Assembly (NCBI GenBank): GCA_903926565.1
Contig: CAIYJU010000121.1
Span: 1-47,871 of the forward strand
Length of the DNA: 47,871 nt
Direction of reading: 5' to 3'
DNA from: an uncultured Bacteroidales bacterium
GTDB taxonomy: Bacteria; Bacteroidota; Bacteroidia; Bacteroidales; FEN-979
Of this stretch, positions 36,338-44,607 are shown piece by piece (within the stretch, counting starts at the first letter, position 1; each line of letters starts with the position of its first letter). The position numbers and the translations under genes were made by a program. A model generated the notes under the pieces. It was not told where the DNA came from. It did not search any database and worked only from the letters and a program-made list of their open reading frames with translations.

Positions 36338-36345
36338 CAAAGTTA
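36338..36345 (-). promoter_or_regulatory. -7 element of the T9SS cargo gene at 33949
   Basis: TAACTTTG on the minus strand, perfect consensus, 46 nt before the ATG at 36291. No clear -33. Confidence 0.5.
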
Positions 36346-36439
36346 ATGAATAATTATCTGAATTATGCGAAAATGGTTGTTATTTCTGCAACTTTGCCTT
36401 CTCCGGTATAACTGCTATTATTTGTACAAAAATAATGGT

Positions 36440-36447
36440 TAACTTTG
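36440..36447 (+). promoter_or_regulatory. -7 element of the C10 protease gene
   Basis: TAACTTTG on the plus strand, perfect consensus, 45 nt before the ATG at 36493 and upstream of a weaker in-frame ATG at 36457. It mirrors the minus-strand box at 36338-36345, giving a divergent promoter pair. Confidence 0.55.
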
Positions 36448-36492
36448 TAGCAGAAAATGAACCATTTCATCTTAAACCATTATTTTTATCCC

Positions 36493-38643
36493 ATGAAAAA
36501 AATTGCAATCCTTCTTACGGTTTTGATCTTTTTTACCGGTATTAGCGCTTTTGCAAAATTTGTTGAGATCAACAAAGCAAAATTGGCTGCCAAAAATTTC
36601 TATTTTGAACGGTTAAGCAGCCACCTTGCACAGCCAATAGCCTACAACAGCCTGAAAATATCCGGCGAATCTGTCGAAAAGGCTGGTACTATTCCTGTTT
36701 ATTACACTTTCAATTTTTCCGATAATGGATTTATCATCATCTCAGCTGATGATTGTTGCTTCCCGGTGATCGGGTATTCTTTTGATTCGAATGTTGTTAC
36801 AGAGAGCCTTCCCGACAACTTCGTATATTGGATGAGCTGCAGAAAGCAGGAAATTGCGGAGAATATCCGCACAAAGGTACTTCCTGATGCTGCCATCTCA
36901 AATGAGTGGAACAGGCTGGCTGATTTTAATCCTGAATCGGTAACCGACGGCCAATCGGCCATAACGGAAGTAACACCACTTTTAACAAGTACCTGGGACC
37001 AGGGCTTTCCTTATAATGTGTTATGTCCGGCTGATGCCGCATGTGGTTCGATGGGTGGTCATGTTACCGTAGGTTGTGTTGCAACCGCGATGTCGCAAAT
37101 CATGTATTACTGGAGATGGCCCAACACCGGAACAGGTTCGCACTGCTACACGCCGGCTACCCTAGCCGGCTACCCTCAGCAATGTGCCGACTTTGGGAAT
37201 ACCACCTATGACTGGAATGGAATGACAGATGCGCCGACCAATGAATGTTACCCGGTTGCCCTGATATCCTATCATGCCGGGGTCAGTGTTAATATGATGT
37301 ACAATTCAGATGGTGCCTGTTCCTCAGGAGCATATCAATCATCGGTACCCAATGCATTAAAAAATTATTTCAGGTATGCATCCACCTGTATTTCTGCTAA
37401 TAAAATGGGATATTCAACTTCAGCCTGGAATAACCTGTTGCAGGGTGATCTGAACTCAGGTAAGCCAATTCAGTATGGCGGACAGGGCCCCGGGGGCGGT
37501 CACTCCTGGGTTTGCGATGGTTTTCAGGGTGCCGACTTTTACCATATGAACTGGGGATGGAGCGGCTCTTCAAATGGTTATTTTTACCTTAGCAACCTCA
37601 ATCCCAGTGGCTATACCTTCAACAATGGCCAGGAGGCTGTATTGCATATTGAACCGAATACTTCTCAATATCCTGCATACTGCAATGGAAATACCCTGCT
37701 CAATACATACAATTTCGGAACCCTTGAAGATGGCAGCGGGCCTTTGGCAAACTATCAGGATAACAGTAGCTGTGGATGGTTAATCGCACCTGATGACAGT
37801 GTGGCTACCATCACCCTCAACTTCACACAATTCAACACCGCCGCCGGGGATGTCGTAAAAGTTTATGATGGAGCCGATGCAACAGCATCTCTGCTTGGTA
37901 CCTATACTGGTGTTTTAACAACAATGCCTTCGGTTACCACCACAGGGCCGAAAATGTTCATCGCCTTCACCACCGACGGGACGTCATCTGCGCCGGGCTG
38001 GAAGGCCAAATATACGGCCAACCTCACAAAATTCTGCGCATCGAACACCACCCTGCTTGATGGATGGGGTACCATTAAAGATGGCAGCGGTCGTTTCGAT
38101 TACCGTAACGGCTCCAGCTGCAAGTGGAAGATCATGCCGGTGGGTGCCTCCAAAATTGTACTGACCGCTGTTAGTTTCAGCACTGAAGAGGGTTCTGACA
38201 AGGTTCAGATCTATGACCTTGGAACAAGCGCACTGCTTGGCACCTGGTCGGGTGACTATACTGCAATGCCCGAACCCATTATATCTACAACAGGATCAGT
38301 CATGATCATGTGGAATACCAATGCTTCCGTTCGGGGTGAAGGCTGGGAAATCAGCTATTCGCCGATGGTAGGTACCGAAGAAATAAAGGTATTCAATGAT
38401 CTCCGCGTTTATCCAAATCCGGCATCGGAAATGGTCAATGTAAGCTTTACAATCGCAGATCCGCAAAATGTAAAGGTCCAGCTCCTTTCGCTGCATGGCG
38501 AAATATTGCATACGGATGTAGTTACTTATTTTAAAGGGAAGTATGAAAAGAGTGTTGATGTTTCTTCCCTTGCCAGGGGCATTTACATGCTTCGTTTGCA
38601 ATCAGACAAAGGAACTTCCGTTGAAAAAATCGTTGTTCAGTAA
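36493..38643 (+). CDS. C10-family cysteine protease (streptopain-like) with CUB domains and T9SS signal
   Basis: 716 residues from the ATG at 36493, which starts a clean signal peptide (MKKIAILLTVLIFF...AFA); an ATG 36 nt upstream is less suitable. A Spi-type propeptide (about 22-140) precedes the C10 protease domain (about 150-390) with Cys195 (HVTVGCVATAMSQIMYYW) and His337 (GGHSWVCDGF), followed by HMNWGWSG. Two CUB-like domains follow (about 395-510 and 512-620), and a T9SS type A sorting domain ends the protein (VYPNPASEMVNVSF, ARGIYMLRLQSDKGTSVEKIVVQ). It should be an extracellular papain-fold protease related to streptopain and interpain. A strong terminator follows. Confidence 0.93.
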   Translation: MKKIAILLTVLIFFTGISAFAKFVEINKAKLAAKNFYFERLSSHLAQPIAYNSLKISGESVEKAGTIPVYYTFNFSDNGFIIISADDCCFPVIGYSFDSNVVTESLPDNFVYWMSCRKQEIAENIRTKVLPDAAISNEWNRLADFNPESVTDGQSAITEVTPLLTSTWDQGFPYNVLCPADAACGSMGGHVTVGCVATAMSQIMYYWRWPNTGTGSHCYTPATLAGYPQQCADFGNTTYDWNGMTDAPTNECYPVALISYHAGVSVNMMYNSDGACSSGAYQSSVPNALKNYFRYASTCISANKMGYSTSAWNNLLQGDLNSGKPIQYGGQGPGGGHSWVCDGFQGADFYHMNWGWSGSSNGYFYLSNLNPSGYTFNNGQEAVLHIEPNTSQYPAYCNGNTLLNTYNFGTLEDGSGPLANYQDNSSCGWLIAPDDSVATITLNFTQFNTAAGDVVKVYDGADATASLLGTYTGVLTTMPSVTTTGPKMFIAFTTDGTSSAPGWKAKYTANLTKFCASNTTLLDGWGTIKDGSGRFDYRNGSSCKWKIMPVGASKIVLTAVSFSTEEGSDKVQIYDLGTSALLGTWSGDYTAMPEPIISTTGSVMIMWNTNASVRGEGWEISYSPMVGTEEIKVFNDLRVYPNPASEMVNVSFTIADPQNVKVQLLSLHGEILHTDVVTYFKGKYEKSVDVSSLARGIYMLRLQSDKGTSVEKIVVQ

Positions 38644-38660
38644 CAACTAAAATGAAATGA

Positions 38661-38699
38661 ATGGCCCGCGACAGTTCAACGTAGCGGGCCATTTTTTTA
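38661..38699 (+). terminator. Rho-independent terminator after the C10 protease gene
   Basis: ATGGCCCGC (38661-38669) and GCGGGCCAT (38684-38692) form a perfect 9-bp stem with a 14-nt loop, followed by a run of seven T. Confidence 0.93.
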
Positions 38700-38759
38700 T
38701 CCCTTTCTCTTTTTATTATACTTTTTTTTTTCTTACTTTTATCGGCAAATCCATCTGTT

Positions 38760-39464
38760 ATGAACATCATTGTTACCGGTGCCGCCCGGGGAATCGGGTA
38801 TGAAGTTGTTAAAGTACTGGCAAAACATAAGCAGAATCATATCGTTGCAATTTCGCGAAATGGTAAAGCACTGAAGGAACTTGTATCAGATTGCATCAGG
38901 CTCTATCCGGATGCAAAAGTGATTCCTTACGAATTCGATCTGACCCAGTTTGAATTCTATCCCTTTATTGTACAGCGGCTCGAAACATTCATCCATACCT
39001 GTGACATCCTGATCAACAATGCCGGAAAACTGGTCAACAAACCATTCGATAAATTTGGCATCGATGAATTTGATGACACATTCGATGTGAATGTGAAAAG
39101 TCCGTTTTTTATGATCCAGGCATTATTGCCGATGATGAACAAGGGAGCTCATATTGTGAACATCGGGAGCATCGGCGGGGTGCAGGGAAGTAAGAAATTC
39201 CCGGGACTGGCTGCATATAGCGCCAGTAAAGGAGCATTGGCCATCCTCACGGAGGTGCTTGCCGAGGAACTTGCAGAACAGGAGATCAAGGTAAATTGCC
39301 TGGCCATCGGCGCTGTTCAGACCGAAATGTTCATGAAAGCATTTCCGGGAGCAAAAGCCATGCAAACTCCTGCCCAGATGGCCCATTTCGTTGGTGATTT
39401 TGCAATTAACGGGCATAAGTACTTTAACGGAAAAGTCGTACCGGTATCACTTTCAGTGCCCTAA
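38760..39464 (+). CDS. Short-chain dehydrogenase/reductase (SDR)
   Basis: 234 residues, a classical SDR. The nucleotide-binding TGAARGIG lies at 6-13, NNAG at about 86-89, the catalytic Ser in NIGSIGG, and YSASK (about 156-160) holds the catalytic Tyr and Lys. Such enzymes oxidise or reduce alcohols, ketones or sugars with NAD(P). The substrate cannot be predicted. The gene is alone on its strand, after a terminator and facing hydF. Confidence 0.9.
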   Translation: MNIIVTGAARGIGYEVVKVLAKHKQNHIVAISRNGKALKELVSDCIRLYPDAKVIPYEFDLTQFEFYPFIVQRLETFIHTCDILINNAGKLVNKPFDKFGIDEFDDTFDVNVKSPFFMIQALLPMMNKGAHIVNIGSIGGVQGSKKFPGLAAYSASKGALAILTEVLAEELAEQEIKVNCLAIGAVQTEMFMKAFPGAKAMQTPAQMAHFVGDFAINGHKYFNGKVVPVSLSVP

Positions 39465-39475
39465 AACATATACAG

Positions 39476-39509
39476 TTCCCCTCCCTTTTTGGGAAGGGGC
39501 CGGGGGGAT
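39476..39509. repeat. Dispersed C/G-rich hairpin repeat between convergent genes
   Basis: TTCCCCTCCC, TTTTT, GGGAAGGGG, then CCGGGGGG. The arms can fold with one bulge, and the sequence resembles C-rich/G-rich intergenic repeats found in many bacterial genomes. Between the convergent SDR and hydF genes it may also act as a terminator in both directions. Confidence 0.5.
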
Positions 39510-39523
39510 ATTCGTGAAAATCT

Positions 39524-40753
39524 TTACAGATAATCAATCACACCACTGTTGCTTTTTGTAAACGGAGCAATGGCCCGGTTATAAATGCCATGAATATACG
39601 CGATGGCCATGCCATAATTGGTGACAGGGATTCCCGCGTCGATCGCTGGTTTGAGCCTGTTAATTATTTGCTTTCGGGTGATCATGCACCCTCCGCATTG
39701 TATGACCATGGCATAATCAGTAATCGGACGAGATATGGTGTTCAACCCGGCAACAATGTCAAATTCGAGTTTTTTCCCCGAGAAATTGGCCAGCCATCTT
39801 GGAATTTTTACCCGCCCGATATCATCGCAGGAGACATGATGGGTGCATGATTCAAGGATGAGTAGCCGGTCCCCGTTACGAAGCTGCGACAAATGGGGTG
39901 TCCCTTTCAGATAATTGGGAAAATCGCCTTTCTGCCTTGCAAGTACAATGCTGAAACTGGTGAGTGGAATCTCTTTCGGGATGGCAGCATCTGCTTTTGG
40001 AAACACCTGGCTGTCAGTAATTACCAGTACGGGTTTTGGGTTCATCTTCGCCAGGAAAGCATCAACTTCCCGTTCCTTGCAAACAACGGCAATTCCATCA
40101 TGGTCAAGCACATCGCGGATTACCTGTACCTGGGGAAGGATCATCCGGCCTTCGGGAGCTTCAATGTCAATGGGTGTGATCAGCATCACAACATCACCGT
40201 ACGAGATCAGGTCGCCAACAAGGGGCTGCTTCTTGTAGGCTGTCTCAGGGATTGTTTCACCGATCAGGTTGGCAAGTTTTTCGAGGTTTAGCGGGTACAG
40301 GGCACTAAAATCAATCACCGGAACAGCGCACTTTTGCCGGATCATGGTTAAGAATTCCGGAGTAATTTCCTCTTTGTCAGATTTGTTGTGTACGATCAGC
40401 CAGGGGAGATCATTCGCCCCGAAATCCTGTACCAGTCTGTTCTCCGGCTCATCAAACTGGTTGGCGGAGATGACCAGGATCGCCAGGTCAATAATCTTCA
40501 ATACATCTCTTGTTTTTCCAACTCGTTTAAATCCCAGGTCACCTGTGTCATCAATACCTGCGGTATCGATCAGCACAGCCGGACCGATACCGGCTATTTC
40601 AATTGATTTTTTTACCGGGTCAGTGGTTGTGCCTGCTATCTCGGAAACAATGGCAATGTCCTGACCGGTCAGTGCGTTGATCAGTGAACTTTTACCGTTG
40701 TTTCTCCTGCCAAAGATGCCGATGTGGGGTTTGGTATCCCGTCCTTTTGTCAT
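39524..40753 (-). CDS. hydF: [FeFe]-hydrogenase H-cluster maturation GTPase HydF
   Basis: 409 residues with the three HydF parts: a GTPase domain (about 8-172; P-loop GRRNNGKSS at 15-23, DTAG at 63-66, NKSD at 123-126), a dimerisation domain and a C-terminal iron-sulfur domain. HydF is the scaffold that carries the 2Fe subcluster to apo-HydA. The cluster motif reads Cys303-x-His305-x46-Gln352-Cys353-x2-Cys356, so the His that usually precedes the CxxC is Gln. The start overlaps the DUF4249 stop (ATGA), indicating translational coupling. hydE, hydG and the hydrogenase are not in the window. Strong call. Confidence 0.95.
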   Translation of the reverse strand: MTKGRDTKPHIGIFGRRNNGKSSLINALTGQDIAIVSEIAGTTTDPVKKSIEIAGIGPAVLIDTAGIDDTGDLGFKRVGKTRDVLKIIDLAILVISANQFDEPENRLVQDFGANDLPWLIVHNKSDKEEITPEFLTMIRQKCAVPVIDFSALYPLNLEKLANLIGETIPETAYKKQPLVGDLISYGDVVMLITPIDIEAPEGRMILPQVQVIRDVLDHDGIAVVCKEREVDAFLAKMNPKPVLVITDSQVFPKADAAIPKEIPLTSFSIVLARQKGDFPNYLKGTPHLSQLRNGDRLLILESCTHHVSCDDIGRVKIPRWLANFSGKKLEFDIVAGLNTISRPITDYAMVIQCGGCMITRKQIINRLKPAIDAGIPVTNYGMAIAYIHGIYNRAIAPFTKSNSGVIDYL

Positions 40754-41607
40754 TTCTTTGGCGCCTTTACAACTGTTTTTGCAAAACTGCTTGAATACGC
40801 TGCGAAGAAACCAATGCCGCCATTGGTGATATTGCCCTGGACATTTGCCGGAGGCCCGCTGAAAAATGGAATGTTGAACCCCGACTGCTGCACCTGTGTA
40901 ATATAATCGAAATACTCCCTGGTGATTCCCGACATCTGAAGCATGATGGTATCACCTGCAACCAGTGTTTCCCAGTTGTGGTCATTGTTAATGTAGATAA
41001 CGTCAACCCCGTCCATGTAACTGCCATTGTAAAATTTGTCGTCGGAAATTACTTTTTTGGAGAGTGTATCTGTTATCAGGACACCATTTCTGTAATAATT
41101 GAACATGTAAAAGTTCACAGTATCAGAAGGTTCTTTGGCATAAAGTTTAATGGTCCAGATTCCCTTGGGCCCCCATTCCGGATGAAAATCCGTGCCAATT
41201 GAGTCCAGGTGGGCTACGGGAGGCAGATAACAGGTCGCATCAACAGTCTTGTGTCCGGCGATCTCATTTTCCAGCTCTACATGCAGTGTGTATGTAGCAC
41301 CTTTTTTACCTGCAAAATCCGGGTTCGTCTCATAAATACCAGACTGGCCTTTCAGTGATTCATTCAGGAGGAAGGTGTTTACTCCATCGCTCATAGTAAC
41401 TGTTGCATTGACAACCCTTGGAACGGGTTCGTTGGAAAAGTAATCGGCCGAGGTGGTCAGCGCAACACGATAAACACCGGTATCTGAATCGATGGTTCCA
41501 TCCACAACCAGACGGGTGTAGGTTGAGTCGAGCTTTACGTCGATTTTCTCTGTGCATGCTGCGGTCAGTATGAACAGCATCAGGCTGTATAGTATGTTCC
41601 TAGTCAT
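40750..41607 (-). CDS. DUF4249-family lipoprotein
   Basis: 285 residues from the ATG at 41607, which gives a good lipoprotein signal (MTRNILYSLMLFILTAAC, Cys18). A longer frame reaching 41688 lies inside the preceding receptor gene and lacks a signal. The remainder is beta-rich: YRVALTTSADYFSNEPVPRVVNATVTMSDG, then a C-terminal region with FNYYRNGVLITDTLS and GPPANVQGNITNGGIGFFAAYSS, typical of DUF4249. These lipoproteins regularly follow a TonB receptor in Bacteroidota and may serve as its surface partner. Start and stop overlap both neighbours (8 nt with the receptor, 4 nt with hydF). Confidence 0.88.
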   Translation of the reverse strand: MTRNILYSLMLFILTAACTEKIDVKLDSTYTRLVVDGTIDSDTGVYRVALTTSADYFSNEPVPRVVNATVTMSDGVNTFLLNESLKGQSGIYETNPDFAGKKGATYTLHVELENEIAGHKTVDATCYLPPVAHLDSIGTDFHPEWGPKGIWTIKLYAKEPSDTVNFYMFNYYRNGVLITDTLSKKVISDDKFYNGSYMDGVDVIYINNDHNWETLVAGDTIMLQMSGITREYFDYITQVQQSGFNIPFFSGPPANVQGNITNGGIGFFAAYSSSFAKTVVKAPKK

Positions 41608-43960
41608 TGTTGAAGTGAAAATTGAAGGTAACCGAAGGAATAATTCCAAAGAGGTAAACTTTCTCTGCATAGGTTGTATTCGGGTCAACTTTATCCTGGG
41701 TAAAGTTTATTGACCAGGTATTGTGACGGTTATAAGCATTATAGACGGAGAAATTCAGATCCCAGTTGAATTTTCTGCCAGGTTTTTGCTTGCTGAAAAA
41801 TGTGAGCGAAACATCGAGGCGATGATAATCCTGGTAACGGTATTGATTGCGGTCAGAATAGATCGGGTAAATTGTGTTCCCTGATTCTGCCCGGCCGGTA
41901 GGAAAAGTGACCGGTGAACCAGTTGCATAAACCCAGTTGGCCCCAACCGTAAAACGTTTGCTTATAACATAGTTCAATACAACGGAAATGTTGTTGGGCT
42001 TATCATAAGGAGCAGGATAAAATTCGTTGCTGTTGATCGCATTGATCTGGCGGAAGGTTCGTGAATAGGTGTAGCTGACCCAGCCGTTGATTTTTTCTTC
42101 ATTCAGCCTTACCAGGAATTCAACGCCGTAGGACCATGCCCTTCCGGTTCGGATTTCACCTTCAAGCTTGTTATTTAGTACAAGCTGGGCGAAATCTTTA
42201 AAGTCAACAACATTTTTCATCCACTTATAATATCCTTCAATGGAAGTTTCAATGGTGTTTTTCCGAAAATTTCTGAAGTAACCGATGGCAACCTGGTCGG
42301 CAATTTGCGGCTTTACATTGGGACTTGACGGAAACCAGATGTCGAGTGGCGTACCTACCGTGGAGTTCTGTGCAAGCTGCAGGTACTGGTTGGTTCTTGC
42401 ATAACTTGCTTTGACTGAATGTTTGCTGTTGAAGTCATAAAGCAATCCGAGCCTGGGTTCAAGTCCTGCATAGGTGTTATATAACACCCCGGATTTATAT
42501 ACAGTTGAATCCGTGGCATTATAGGCTGAGTCGTAGTTAAACACAGTGCCAGGCCCGATATTCTGGAACATCGAAAACCGCAGCCCGTATTTAACTGTGA
42601 AGTGCTCCCCAAGTTTTTGTTCATTGCTTCCATACACGCCTGTTTCAAAGGCATAATTCATTGGCACTTTTACTTCGGTGACCACGCTTTCATTTCCTGT
42701 ACCATAGGCATCGCCGGGGTTGAACATGTGATAGATCACTGAAACACCGAATTTAATTGTGTTTTTCGGATTCAGGTAATAACTGAAATCAGTTTTAAAT
42801 CCAATATCGCGAAGATTGGACGTCCATGTGAATGAGTTGTTTGTGCCTTCAGGGGTTCCAAGGTTGTACAGATAGTTACTGTAAATAAGCGAGAAGTTTG
42901 AAAATAACCGTTTGGAAAACAGGTGGTTCCATCGGATCGTTGCAGTTTCATTACCCCACTTCATCCCGGCAAATCCATTTTTAAATACATCCCGGCCAAA
43001 GTACCCGGAAAGGAAAACCTGGTTGTTGTCGTTTATCCGGTAGTTGACCTTGGCATTGAGGTCGTAAAAATAGAGCCTGCTGTCCTGAATTGCTTTGTTG
43101 GATGATAGCGGAAGGAAAATATCAGCATAGGTTCTTCTTCCGGAAACCACAAACGAACTGCGGTCTTTTACGATCGGGCCTTCTACGGTTAAACGGCTGG
43201 CAATGATACCGATGCCACCGTTAATTTCAAACTTTTTGGAATTACCTTCATTCATGCGTACATCCAGCACGGAGGCCAGGCGTCCGCCATAATTGGCCGG
43301 GATATCTCCCTTGTAAAGTTTAACATCCTTGATCGCATCATTGTTGAATACAGAGAAAAAACCCATCAGGTGGGATGCATTGTAAACGGTTGCCTCATCG
43401 AGGAGGATCAGGTTCTGATCGGGGGCGCCGCCCCGAACGCTGAATCCTGAGGAGCCTTCTCCCACTGATTGTACGCCCGGAAGCATCTGGATCGCCTTGA
43501 TTACATCCACTTCTCCCATCAGTGCGGGGATTCGCTGGATGGTTTTGATATCCATGCGAAAAGTGCTCATCTCTGGTTTTACAACATTTTTATCGTTTTT
43601 TTCACTTTTAATTTCCACCTCTTTGAGCTGATGTTCCTGTGGATCAAGTTCAACGGAAATTTTAAGATCTTTAAGCAGTTCCACGGGCTTTTCAAAAGGT
43701 GTATATCCAATGTAGGAATAAACCAGGGTATAACTTCCTTCCTCAAGGGTAAGGGAGTAATTTCCGTAAATGTCCGATGCAGCACCGGTCTTCAGCTCCT
43801 TCACGAAAATTGTAGCGCCAAGCAGTGCCTCCCCGCTGTGGAGATCACTGATTTTTCCGCTGATACTGTGACGTTTGGGCTTGTCGCCCGGGTCTCCGAG
43901 GGCCAATTGATTGCAAAATAGGGAAAGGGAAAGAAGTGACAGGTAAAAAGCGTATTTCAT
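41600..43960 (-). CDS. TonB-dependent receptor with carboxypeptidase-regulatory N-domain
   Basis: 786 residues. A signal peptide (1-about 22) is followed by a CarboxypepD_reg-like domain (about 31-115; ISGKISDLHSGEALLGATI), a plug (about 130-245; VDVIKAIQMLPGVQSVGEGSSGFSVRGGAPDQNLILLDEATVYNASHLMG) and an outer-membrane barrel to the end. The plug is of the FecA-like or ferric-siderophore-like group rather than SusC. The ligand is unknown. The stop overlaps the DUF4249 ATG by 8 nt, and the gene follows tsaC after 19 bp, so it is part of a tightly packed transcript. Confidence 0.93.
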   Translation of the reverse strand: MKYAFYLSLLSLSLFCNQLALGDPGDKPKRHSISGKISDLHSGEALLGATIFVKELKTGAASDIYGNYSLTLEEGSYTLVYSYIGYTPFEKPVELLKDLKISVELDPQEHQLKEVEIKSEKNDKNVVKPEMSTFRMDIKTIQRIPALMGEVDVIKAIQMLPGVQSVGEGSSGFSVRGGAPDQNLILLDEATVYNASHLMGFFSVFNNDAIKDVKLYKGDIPANYGGRLASVLDVRMNEGNSKKFEINGGIGIIASRLTVEGPIVKDRSSFVVSGRRTYADIFLPLSSNKAIQDSRLYFYDLNAKVNYRINDNNQVFLSGYFGRDVFKNGFAGMKWGNETATIRWNHLFSKRLFSNFSLIYSNYLYNLGTPEGTNNSFTWTSNLRDIGFKTDFSYYLNPKNTIKFGVSVIYHMFNPGDAYGTGNESVVTEVKVPMNYAFETGVYGSNEQKLGEHFTVKYGLRFSMFQNIGPGTVFNYDSAYNATDSTVYKSGVLYNTYAGLEPRLGLLYDFNSKHSVKASYARTNQYLQLAQNSTVGTPLDIWFPSSPNVKPQIADQVAIGYFRNFRKNTIETSIEGYYKWMKNVVDFKDFAQLVLNNKLEGEIRTGRAWSYGVEFLVRLNEEKINGWVSYTYSRTFRQINAINSNEFYPAPYDKPNNISVVLNYVISKRFTVGANWVYATGSPVTFPTGRAESGNTIYPIYSDRNQYRYQDYHRLDVSLTFFSKQKPGRKFNWDLNFSVYNAYNRHNTWSINFTQDKVDPNTTYAEKVYLFGIIPSVTFNFHFNND

Positions 43961-43979
43961 GAGCGTTAACCTTCATTAA

Positions 43980-44543
43980 TTAATTACGGATAATCCGGAA
44001 TTCTCCGTTTTGTTCAAGTTTTATGATGCGGGATGGTTTTAGTTCGTGTATCTGATCAATTGATTCATCTACTACGTAATCAACCCCATTGATGATTTCC
44101 GGTGAAATATGCCGGAAAGTAAGCGGAGGATTTTCTCCTGAAATATTTGCAGAGGTGGAGACGACAGGCTTGCCGAATTCCTCTATCAGCTTTATGCAGA
44201 ATTCATTTTTAACAATTCTGATGGCAATGGTACCATCTTCGGCTACAACATTATTGGCGAGATTTTTCGCTTCCGGATAGATAATGGTTAGCGGAGTCTC
44301 TATTTTTTCTAGCAAATCCCAGGCGATGGCAGGGATATTAGAAACATAATGCCTGAGCATTTCAGATTTGTCAAGCAAAATAATCAGACTTTTGCGTTCA
44401 AGCCGCTGTTTCAGTCTGTAGATTTTTAAAACCGCTTCGGGGTTTGTTGCATCGCATCCGATGCCCCAAATGGTATCAGTAGGATACAAGATGATGCCAC
44501 CCTCTTCAAGAACCTTCAGGCAGTTTTTGATCTGATTTAACAT
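43980..44543 (-). CDS. tsaC: L-threonylcarbamoyladenylate synthase (TsaC/Sua5/YwlC family)
   Basis: 187 residues of the YrdC fold, a compact single-domain form. It makes the threonylcarbamoyl-AMP used for t6A modification at position 37 of ANN-decoding tRNAs. ILYPTDTIWGIGCDA (18-32), KQRLERKSLIIL and KPVVSTSANISGE are the nucleotide and substrate-binding signatures. It has a TACCTTTG box upstream and is followed by the TonB receptor, an unrelated function in the same transcript. Confidence 0.95.
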   Translation of the reverse strand: MLNQIKNCLKVLEEGGIILYPTDTIWGIGCDATNPEAVLKIYRLKQRLERKSLIILLDKSEMLRHYVSNIPAIAWDLLEKIETPLTIIYPEAKNLANNVVAEDGTIAIRIVKNEFCIKLIEEFGKPVVSTSANISGENPPLTFRHISPEIINGVDYVVDESIDQIHELKPSRIIKLEQNGEFRIIRN

Positions 44544-44560
44544 AGTTTAACAATAACGTG

Positions 44561-44568
44561 CAAAGGTA
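44561..44568 (-). promoter_or_regulatory. -7 element upstream of tsaC
   Basis: TACCTTTG on the minus strand, perfect consensus, 17 nt before the tsaC ATG. No convincing -33. It would start a tsaC-receptor-DUF4249-hydF transcript. Confidence 0.5.
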
Positions 44569-44607
44569 GTCACAAATTGTACATCTGGCATAGAGTTCAA
44601 TATTTCA

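Noticed and set aside
39524..40753. Evidence for a hydrogenase cluster
   Set aside because: Only HydF is present; no HydE, HydG or HydA is in the window, so a hydrogenase is implied but not shown.
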